A DNA stretch of 5,156 bases from Flavobacterium psychrophilum. Its GTDB lineage: Bacteria > Bacteroidota > Bacteroidia > Flavobacteriales > Flavobacteriaceae. Of the stretch, positions 1-5,156 are shown in pieces; positions within the stretch are counted from its first letter, which is position 1; each line of letters begins with the position of its first letter. Below the pieces are notes generated by a model. That model did not search any database. It saw only the letters and a program-made list of their open reading frames with translations, and was not told the origin of the DNA. Made by a program: the position numbers and the translations under genes. The stretch covers positions 1-5,156 of the forward strand of contig DZAU01000058.1 of assembly GCA_022729635.1 (NCBI GenBank), in the 5' to 3' direction.

Positions 1-2175
1 TTACAAATTATTTTGGATAAAATTAGTCATTTTATTAAACAATTGTATTCTTGTCATTCCGCCGTAAATTCCGTGGTTTTTATCCGGATAAATTTGTGAG
101 TCAAATTGTTTATTAGCTTGAATCAAGGCTTCCATCATTTGCATCGAATTTTGTACATGCACATTATCATCGCCCGAGCCGTGAATCAACAAGTATTTTC
201 CTTTCAGTTTGTTGACAAAATTTATTGGCGAATTGTCGTCATAGCCTTTTGGGTTTTCTTGTGGTGTCTGCATATATTTTTCGGTATAAACACTGTCATA
301 GAAACGCCAGTTGGTTACCGGAGCAACGGCAATCGCCATTTTGAAAACATCATTCCCTTTTAAAATACAATTACTCGACATAAAACCACCATAAGACCAA
401 CCCCAAATTCCGATTCTGGTTTTATCAACATAAGGATAATTTTCTATTGCTTTTGCTGCGTCAATTTGGTCTTCGACTTCGTATTTCCCTAATTGTTTAT
501 AGGTAATTTTTTTAAAATCGGCTCCTTTAAATCCTGTTCCTCGACCATCAACACAAGCAATAATATAACCTTGTTGCGAGAGCATCATAAACCAATAATC
601 GTCATAAGAACCCCATTCGTTTTTAACTTCTTGTGAACCTGGTCCAGAATATTGAAACATTAAAACCGGATATTTTTTATTGGCATCAAAGTCTTTTGGC
701 TTGATTATCCAAGTATTAAGTTCGTTTCCTTTTTCGGTTTTCAAAACAAAAAATTCTTTGTCCGGCAAATTGTAGTTTTTTAGTTTTGAGACTAACTCTT
801 GGTTATTTTCAATAATCTGAATTTGCTTTCCGGTTTTCGATTCGTTTAAAGTATAAATCGTGGGTTGAGCAGCACTCGAAAAGGTGTTGATGAAATATTG
901 AAAATTCGGACTGAAAGTTGCCACATTTGTTCCTATATTTTGTGACAGTTGCACTTTGTTTTTTCCGTCGATATTGATTCTGTAAATCGCTCTGTTTATA
1001 GAACCGTTTTCTGTTGATTGATAATAGACTGTACCCGTTTTTTCGTCAAAACCATAATAGGTGGTTACTTCCCAATTGCCTTTAGTAACCTGATTTCTTA
1101 ATTTTCCTGTTTTGTCATACCAATAAATATGATTGAAACCGTCCTTTTCAGAGGTCCAAATAAAACTATTGTCTTTCAGAAAAGTCAAATTATCTGTGTC
1201 AATAAAATCAATGTATGCTTTGTCTTTTTCGTTCAGGACTACTTTTGCTTCGGCGGTGTTTCCGTCAACAAACAACAAATCGAGGTTGTCTTGATGGCGA
1301 TTCAATATTTTTGCCGATAAAACATTGGCATCATTTGTCCATTCAATTCTTGGAATATAAAAATCATTATACTGACTTAAATTGACATTTTTTGTGGCTT
1401 TTGAATCAACATCATACAAGTGTAACGAAACCAAGGAATTTTTCTCCCCCGCTTTTGGATATTTGAAAGTTTCTGTTTTTGGATACAGATTCTTGCCAAA
1501 AATTGACATCGAAAATTCCGGAACCTGGCTTTCGTCAAAACGAATATAGGCTATTTTTTTGCTGTCTGCACTCCAATCGAAAGCCCTGACAAATTTGAAT
1601 TCTTCTTCATAAACCCAATCTGAAATACCGTTGATGATGGCATTTTTCTTGCCATCGGTGGTGATTTGGCTATTTGTATTTGAAGTAATGTCATAAATAA
1701 AAAGATTGTTTCCTTTGGCGTAAGCAATCTTCTTTCCATCTGGCGAAAAGGTGGGTTCTTGCACTTGTTCCAAAATCTTGGTTAACTCTTTCGAAGCAAT
1801 ATTGTAAAGAAAATAATCGGCAGTATAGGAATGGCGGTAGATTTGGCTGGTATTATTGGCAATCAAAATCTTTTTTTCGTCTGAACTAAAAGCATAACTA
1901 TCAATTCCTCCCAATAATTTATATTGGTTTTTTGTGTCGATTAAAGTGGCTACTTTTTTTAAAGTTGCAAAATCGAATAAATCAATTTGCATGCTTCCGG
2001 AAGCTTCGTCAGAATTTAAGACCGTGTATTGATTGGTGTTTTTCAAGGACTGTAATTCAAACATTTCCTTGGCGGTAAATTCTCCAGTGTAAATGGCTTC
2101 GACAGTAATTTTTTGTTGCCCGAAAGCACTAATAAATAACAACAAAAACAAGAAGGCAATTCTATTTGGGTGCAT
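1..2175 (-). CDS. Periplasmic S9 family peptidase, dipeptidyl-peptidase IV-like
   Basis: This 724-residue serine exopeptidase is predicted to cut dipeptides, preferably X-Pro, from peptide N-termini in the periplasm. Residues 1-19 form a Sec signal peptide: a basic start, the hydrophobic run LFLLLFISAF, and a likely signal peptidase I cut at A-F-G before Q20. Residues from about 30 to 470 form the DPP-IV beta-propeller, with repeated FSPDGKKIAY-like blades. The DWVYEEE motif (186-192) contains the Glu pair that in DPP-IV binds the substrate amino terminus. Residues from about 490 to 724 form the alpha/beta-hydrolase domain. Its catalytic triad is Ser594 in GWSYGG, Asp669 or Asp670 in GDDNVH, and His701 in NHGIYGG; Tyr509 in QYSGPGS is the likely oxyanion residue. 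Length matches bacterial DPP-IV (about 720 residues) and the frame is intact. The ATG at 2175 is chosen because it directly precedes the signal peptide. The gene is divergent from the rest of the window. Exact substrate specificity is inferred. Confidence 0.95.
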   Translation of the reverse strand: MHPNRIAFLFLLLFISAFGQQKITVEAIYTGEFTAKEMFELQSLKNTNQYTVLNSDEASGSMQIDLFDFATLKKVATLIDTKNQYKLLGGIDSYAFSSDEKKILIANNTSQIYRHSYTADYFLYNIASKELTKILEQVQEPTFSPDGKKIAYAKGNNLFIYDITSNTNSQITTDGKKNAIINGISDWVYEEEFKFVRAFDWSADSKKIAYIRFDESQVPEFSMSIFGKNLYPKTETFKYPKAGEKNSLVSLHLYDVDSKATKNVNLSQYNDFYIPRIEWTNDANVLSAKILNRHQDNLDLLFVDGNTAEAKVVLNEKDKAYIDFIDTDNLTFLKDNSFIWTSEKDGFNHIYWYDKTGKLRNQVTKGNWEVTTYYGFDEKTGTVYYQSTENGSINRAIYRINIDGKNKVQLSQNIGTNVATFSPNFQYFINTFSSAAQPTIYTLNESKTGKQIQIIENNQELVSKLKNYNLPDKEFFVLKTEKGNELNTWIIKPKDFDANKKYPVLMFQYSGPGSQEVKNEWGSYDDYWFMMLSQQGYIIACVDGRGTGFKGADFKKITYKQLGKYEVEDQIDAAKAIENYPYVDKTRIGIWGWSYGGFMSSNCILKGNDVFKMAIAVAPVTNWRFYDSVYTEKYMQTPQENPKGYDDNSPINFVNKLKGKYLLIHGSGDDNVHVQNSMQMMEALIQANKQFDSQIYPDKNHGIYGGMTRIQLFNKMTNFIQNNL

Positions 2176-2209
2176 AAAATTTATTTAAATATAAAAGACA
2201 TCAATTTTA

Positions 2210-2233
2210 GTGAAAATTTTACAATTATTTCAC
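2210..2233. promoter_or_regulatory. Inverted repeat in the divergent intergenic region
   Basis: GTGAAA (2210-2215) and TTTCAC (2228-2233) form 6-bp inverted arms around 12 nt of AT-rich sequence. The element lies 35-58 bp upstream of the peptidase start and about 70 bp upstream of the toxin-antitoxin promoter's -7 box. It could be an operator for the peptidase gene. A 6-bp match can arise by chance in DNA this AT-rich, so this is a weak call. Confidence 0.2.
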
Positions 2234-2275
2234 GTTTCAACTGTTAATTATTAAAAAAAGAAACAAAATGTCAAA

Positions 2276-2308
2276 TTGAGTTCCATACCAATTTTTTTAC
2301 TAATTTTG
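2276..2308 (+). promoter_or_regulatory. Bacteroidota-type promoter for the toxin-antitoxin cassette
   Basis: TAATTTTG at 2301-2308 matches the Bacteroidota -7 consensus TAnnTTTG exactly. A TTG at 2276-2278 lies 22 nt upstream, within the 17-23 nt spacing reported for Flavobacterium promoters. Transcription would start near 2313-2316, giving a leader of under 10 nt before the ATG at 2322. The TTG sits inside a small perfect palindrome, TCAAATTGA (2271-2279). That would suit autorepression by the antitoxin, but this last point is speculation. Confidence 0.6.
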
Positions 2309-2321
2309 AATTCTATAAAAA

Positions 2322-2579
2322 ATGAATATGGAAACTATCAGAATAGAATTTCAATCAAATGTAAAGGAAAAATTAATTCATTTTTTAAATTCTTTTTCAA
2401 AAAATGAATTGCATATTATTGAGGAAAAGAGTCCAATTGTTGAAGACAAATCTTTTGAAGAATATCGAGATAGATTGCATCTAGAGGTCAAGAGAATAGC
2501 GTCTGGAGAAAGTAAGACTTACGATATTGACGAATTAGATGCGATGTTAGAAAAAACAATTTCAAAATATGAAAATTAA
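2322..2579 (+). CDS. Probable antitoxin of a RelE/ParE-type toxin-antitoxin pair
   Basis: This small protein of 85 residues is called as an antitoxin mainly from its context: it directly precedes a RelE/ParE-like toxin gene and overlaps it by 11 nt (2569-2579), which is typical of translationally coupled type II modules. The N-terminus (METIRIEF, residues 3-10) looks like a beta strand followed by a helix, as in small dimerising DNA-binding antitoxins. From about residue 43 onward a charged, helix-prone tail (SFEEYRDRLHLEVKRIASG, then DIDELDAMLEKTISKYEN) has the character of a toxin-wrapping segment. I cannot place it firmly in a named antitoxin family (RHH, Phd/YefM or other). Two in-frame ATGs occur, at 2322 and 2328. 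The first is used here, but the second would remove only two residues and cannot be excluded. There is no Shine-Dalgarno sequence, only an A-rich leader. By hand count the gene is about 27% G+C, lower than the reductase downstream. Confidence 0.7.
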   Translation: MNMETIRIEFQSNVKEKLIHFLNSFSKNELHIIEEKSPIVEDKSFEEYRDRLHLEVKRIASGESKTYDIDELDAMLEKTISKYEN

Positions 2580-2850
2580 ATTTTCTAGTAACTTTTATTT
2601 TTTATTAGACGAGATAATTGATTTTATTGCTAGAGACAAACCTCTTGCCGCAAGAAAGTTCAAAAAAGAGTTGATTGCTGCCATCAAAAAAGACTTAAAA
2701 TTTCCTTTCAACTTCAAAAAGTCGATTTATTTTAAAGTCGATTCTTATAGAGATTATGTTTTCAAAGGCTATACGATTTCGCATCAAATTATTGAAAACG
2801 AGAAATCAGTTCTTGTTATAGGAATCATCAAAAACAAATATTCTTATTAG
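2569..2850 (+). CDS. Type II toxin, RelE/ParE family
   Basis: This protein of 93 residues has the size and layout of a RelE/ParE toxin. A short strand (MKIKFSS) is followed by two helices (about 8-42, FLLDEIIDFIARDKPLAARKF then KELIAAIKKDL) and a C-terminal beta sheet. The sheet carries the family pattern Y60-R61-D62, then KGYTISHQI (66-74), and the strand SVLVIGIIKNK (80-90). Members act in the cytoplasm either as ribosome-dependent mRNA nucleases (RelE) or gyrase poisons (ParE), and the sequence alone does not say which. The start codon lies inside the end of the upstream antitoxin gene, so translation is probably coupled. The reading frame is intact, so the toxin may be active. The stop is only 10 nt before the reductase start. 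By hand count G+C is about 28%. Confidence 0.82.
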   Translation: MKIKFSSNFYFLLDEIIDFIARDKPLAARKFKKELIAAIKKDLKFPFNFKKSIYFKVDSYRDYVFKGYTISHQIIENEKSVLVIGIIKNKYSY

Positions 2851-2860
2851 AAAATTATTA

Positions 2861-4183
2861 ATGAAAAATACAATTGCCGGATTTTCAAAATTATCCAAAG
2901 AAGAAAAAATAAACTGGATTGCCAAGGAGTATTTTTCCAATCCCAAAGACGCTATTTCGATCCTTAAAAACTATTGGAATTCTGACGAAAAAATACAGAA
3001 ATTACACGATGAATTCATCGAAAATACGATAAGCAATTTCTATATTCCGCTTGGAGTCGCTCCTAATTTTCTGATTAACGGAAAATACAGCAGTATTCCG
3101 ATGGCGATTGAAGAAAGTTCGGTGGTTGCCGCTGCCTCAAAAGCAGCCAAATTCTGGTCCACTCGCGGCGGATTTAAAGCCACCATTATCAATACCGAAA
3201 AGATAGGACAAGTCCACTTTATTTTTAAAGGAGACGAATCGAAACTCGCACTGTTTTTTGCCCAAACCAAAACGAAATTTTACGCCAATACCGAAAGCAT
3301 TACCAAAAATATGCAACGCCGCGGTGGCGGAATTCTGGACATCGTTTTGAAAGACAAAACAAATTTGTTGCCCAATTATTACCAATTGCACGCCACTTTT
3401 GAAACCAAAGATTCGATGGGTGCTAATTTTATCAATTCGTGTTTGGAACAATTTTCCAAAACGCTGAAAGAAGAAGCCCAAGCATATGAGTTATTTTCCG
3501 AAGAAGAAAAAGACATTGAAGTCGTGATGAGCATTCTCTCGAATTATGTTCCCAATTGTATAGTTCGTGCCGAAGTTTCTTGCTTAGTTGATGATTTGGT
3601 CGAAAAACACATTCCGAATCCGAAAGTATTTGCAGAAAAATTCATTCAGGCGGTTCAAATTGCCGAAGTGGAACCTTTTCGAGCCGTAACCCACAACAAA
3701 GGAATTATGAACGGAATCGATGCCGTTGTGCTTGCCACGGGCAATGATTTTCGTGCTGTTGAAGCCGGAATTCACGCTTATGCTTCCCGAAACGGAAGTT
3801 ACTCGAGTTTGTCGCACGCTAAAATCGAAAACGGAATATTTACTTTTTGGATGGAAGTTCCTTTGGCATTAGGAACCGTTGGCGGTTTGACTTCCTTGCA
3901 TCCAATGGTGAAATTGTCTTTAGAAATGCTGGAACATCCATCGGCAAAGGAATTAATGCAGTTTGTGGCCGTTGCCGGTTTGGCACAAAATTTTGCCGCC
4001 TTGCGTTCGCTAACCACAACCGGAATCCAGGAAGGTCACATGAAAATGCACTTGAACAATATCTTGAACCAATTTGAAGCTAATGACGAAGAACGACTTT
4101 TGATTCAAAAACATTTCAAACATCATGTGGTTTCACATAGTGCTGTTGTTGAATATATAGAAATTTTAAGAAGACCAGTTTAA
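2861..4183 (+). CDS. mvaA: Class II hydroxymethylglutaryl-CoA reductase
   Basis: This cytoplasmic enzyme of 440 residues interconverts HMG-CoA and mevalonate with NAD(P)H. It belongs to class II, the bacterial type exemplified by Pseudomonas mevalonii (428 residues). Visible landmarks, in order, are: substrate motif EESSVVAAAS (84-93) with catalytic Glu85; cofactor-domain motif DSMGAN (184-189); THNKGIMNGID (277-287) with Lys280; ATGNDFRAVEAG (292-303) with Asp296; LGTVGG (337-342); and GIQEGHMKMH (388-397) with catalytic His393 leading into the C-terminal flap. Lys-to-Asp spacing is 16, as in P. mevalonii. The usual EEPS is EESS here. Such enzymes are often named 'degradative', but the neighbouring GHMP kinase favours a biosynthetic role, making mevalonate for isoprenoids. 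The ATG at 2861 gives the expected N-terminus (GFSKLSKEEK) and has no Shine-Dalgarno sequence. No clear promoter lies in the 10 nt gap, so co-transcription with the toxin pair is plausible. Cofactor preference cannot be read with certainty. Confidence 0.96.
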   Translation: MKNTIAGFSKLSKEEKINWIAKEYFSNPKDAISILKNYWNSDEKIQKLHDEFIENTISNFYIPLGVAPNFLINGKYSSIPMAIEESSVVAAASKAAKFWSTRGGFKATIINTEKIGQVHFIFKGDESKLALFFAQTKTKFYANTESITKNMQRRGGGILDIVLKDKTNLLPNYYQLHATFETKDSMGANFINSCLEQFSKTLKEEAQAYELFSEEEKDIEVVMSILSNYVPNCIVRAEVSCLVDDLVEKHIPNPKVFAEKFIQAVQIAEVEPFRAVTHNKGIMNGIDAVVLATGNDFRAVEAGIHAYASRNGSYSSLSHAKIENGIFTFWMEVPLALGTVGGLTSLHPMVKLSLEMLEHPSAKELMQFVAVAGLAQNFAALRSLTTTGIQEGHMKMHLNNILNQFEANDEERLLIQKHFKHHVVSHSAVVEYIEILRRPV

Positions 4184-4192
4184 TTTATAAAT

Positions 4193-4226
4193 AAACCCTG
4201 TCAGGGTTTTGAACCCTGAAAGGGTT
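4193..4226. repeat. Tandem palindromic intergenic repeat (alternating hairpins)
   Basis: Two near-identical 15-nt palindromes, AACCCTGTCAGGGTT (4194-4208) and AACCCTGAAAGGGTT (4212-4226), are separated by TTG, giving an 18-nt period. The first can be extended to 8-bp arms (AAACCCTG/CAGGGTTT). The right arm of unit 1 also pairs with the left arm of unit 2 (TCAGGGTT, TTG loop, AACCCTGA). RNA or single-stranded DNA could therefore form either two small hairpins or one central hairpin. It fills most of the gap between the reductase and the kinase, ending 15 nt before the kinase start. From memory, closely similar AACCCTG/CAGGGTT units are scattered between genes in Flavobacterium genomes, so this is likely a REP-like element. 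No T-run follows it, so it is not a standard intrinsic terminator; a role in mRNA stability or partial attenuation is possible. Confidence 0.8.
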
Positions 4227-4241
4227 GGATTTGTTTACTTA

Positions 4242-5156
4242 ATGAAAAAAGAATTTTACAGCAACGGAAAATTATTAATCACGGGAGAATATCTAGTTCT
4301 TGACGGTGCCAAAGCATTTGCGTTACCCACAAAATTTGGACAAAACCTGATTGTCGAAGAAGGAAAAAATCAAGAAATAAAATGGACGAGTTTTGATGCT
4401 GACGGAAGTATTTGGTTTGAAGATACTTTTTCGTTTGTGGCTATTTCGAATAAAATAATCACTGGAAAATCGTCTGTAAGAAATACACTTATTGAAATCC
4501 TGCACGAAGCCTATTTATTAAACCCAGATTTTATTAATCAATCCGACGGATATGAAATCAAAACTGCACTAACATTTCCCAGAAATTGGGGTTTGGGAAC
4601 TTCCTCAACTCTAATCAACAATATTGGGCAATTGTTGCAAATCGACGCTTTTGTTTTACTCAACAACAGTTTCGGAGGAAGCGGGTACGATATTGCCTGC
4701 GCTCAAAACGACAGTCCTATTTTATATCATTTAAGTAGTGGCAAGCCAATGGTTGAAAAAATAGATTTCGCTCCAGAATTTTTAGAAAATTTATACTTTG
4801 TTTATTTGGACAAAAAGCAGAACAGTAAAGCCGCAATTGCTTCGTATTACAACAACAAAAACCAAGATTTAGAAAAAAACATTTTCGAAAACAATACAAT
4901 AACACAAGCTGTTTTAATCGCAAAAAATATCGAAGATTTTTCTTCAGTTTTAGAAGAACATGAGGCTCAGATGAGCCATATTTTAGAACTAAACACGGTA
5001 AAAGAAACTTTATTTCCAGATTTTAATGGTGTTGTAAAAAGTCTTGGCGCTTGGGGAGGCGATTTTGTGTTGGCAATTTCAAAAGAAAATCCAAGCGATT
5101 ATTTTGAAGCGAAAGGTTTTCAGACGATAATACCTTATAGGGATATGATTTTGTAA
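4242..5156 (+). CDS. GYDIA family GHMP kinase, probable mevalonate-pathway kinase
   Basis: This cytoplasmic kinase of 304 residues belongs to the GHMP superfamily (galactose, homoserine, mevalonate and phosphomevalonate kinases). Motif 1 is GKLLITGEYLVLDG (9-22), which most resembles the GEY/GGY-VL motif of phosphomevalonate kinases and has Lys10 at the position of the MVK active-site Lys. Motif 2, the ATP-phosphate loop, is PRNWGLGTSS (113-122). The signature GGSGYDIA (145-152) puts Asp150 at the position of the catalytic Asp. Motif 3 is LGAWGGDFVLA (268-278), with Trp where a small residue is more usual. Its place next to HMG-CoA reductase supports phosphorylation of mevalonate or phosphomevalonate, but the family has no assigned substrate that I know of. 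It is shorter than most phosphomevalonate kinases. The ATG at 4242 is chosen over an in-frame TTG at 4209 because the extra 11 residues would be encoded partly by the palindromic repeat. The frame ends at the window edge with TAA. Confidence 0.92.
   Translation: MKKEFYSNGKLLITGEYLVLDGAKAFALPTKFGQNLIVEEGKNQEIKWTSFDADGSIWFEDTFSFVAISNKIITGKSSVRNTLIEILHEAYLLNPDFINQSDGYEIKTALTFPRNWGLGTSSTLINNIGQLLQIDAFVLLNNSFGGSGYDIACAQNDSPILYHLSSGKPMVEKIDFAPEFLENLYFVYLDKKQNSKAAIASYYNNKNQDLEKNIFENNTITQAVLIAKNIEDFSSVLEEHEAQMSHILELNTVKETLFPDFNGVVKSLGAWGGDFVLAISKENPSDYFEAKGFQTIIPYRDMIL

Noticed and set aside
106..363. Open frame of 85 codons on the plus strand opposite the peptidase C-terminus
   Set aside because: It lies opposite the catalytic domain with Asp670 and His701, and its hydrophobic translation is what the complement of that coding sequence gives. 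I see no independent evidence for a gene.
2244..2254. Palindrome TTAATTATTAA in the intergenic region
   Set aside because: Five-base A/T-only arms are expected by chance in sequence this AT-rich, and the position is not tied to either start.
2176..2260. Promoter for the peptidase on the minus strand
   Set aside because: The best -7 candidate is TAAAATTG (complement of 2202-2209), with one mismatch, but no TTG lies 17-23 nt upstream; the nearest are 12 and 28 nt away. I could not support a specific promoter.
2755..2762. TATGTTTT inside the toxin gene as a separate promoter for the reductase
   Set aside because: It matches TAnnTTTG at all but the last base, but such near matches are common in AT-rich coding sequence and I found no compelling upstream element. 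It is not strong enough to list.
3137..3481. Open frame of 114 codons on the minus strand inside the reductase gene
   Set aside because: It is antisense to a clearly conserved enzyme, its translation is low-complexity Phe/Gly-rich text with no domain, and it has no promoter or neighbour logic. The other short frames inside the peptidase, reductase and kinase genes were rejected on the same grounds.
1..5156. tRNA, rRNA, CRISPR array, insertion sequence or riboswitch
   Set aside because: No regularly spaced long repeats, transposase-like frame, terminal inverted repeats or recognisable RNA gene were found. Almost all of the window is coding, and the two intergenic regions are too short or too plain.

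Overview
The window is AT-rich. Together the gene content and control signals point to a Flavobacterium-like member of the Bacteroidota. These are a periplasmic DPP-IV-type S9 peptidase, a class II HMG-CoA reductase next to a 'GYDIA'-type GHMP kinase, a promoter of the TTG / TAnnTTTG form, and no Shine-Dalgarno sequences. The assignment rests on reading the proteins and signals, not on a database search.

Layout. Positions 1-2175 (minus strand) hold a complete exported dipeptidyl-peptidase IV-like serine peptidase. Positions 2176-2321 are a short, very AT-rich divergent intergenic region with a good Bacteroidota-type promoter facing right. Positions 2322-2850 (plus) hold a two-gene cassette whose reading frames overlap by 11 nt: a small acidic-tailed protein, likely the antitoxin, followed by a RelE/ParE-like toxin. 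Only 10 nt later comes a class II HMG-CoA reductase (2861-4183) with all four expected catalytic residues. Between it and the last gene lies a tandem palindromic repeat (4193-4226). A GHMP-superfamily small-molecule kinase with the GYDIA motif follows (4242-5156). Coding sequence fills nearly all of the window, and no gene-free stretch exceeds 300 bases.

How the genes work together. The reductase makes mevalonate from HMG-CoA, and the kinase has the motifs of a mevalonate or phosphomevalonate kinase. The pair therefore looks like part of a biosynthetic mevalonate pathway supplying isoprenoids, although this type of reductase is often labelled 'degradative'. The toxin-antitoxin pair sits directly upstream on the same strand, with no clear promoter between toxin and reductase, so the reductase may be read at least partly from the toxin-antitoxin promoter. 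The peptidase is transcribed away from this group and probably serves peptide use in the periplasm.

I see no wholly new system. The points most worth a second look are the toxin-antitoxin pair placed ahead of a key isoprenoid gene, the uncharacterised kinase family, and the alternating-palindrome repeat between the two mevalonate genes.
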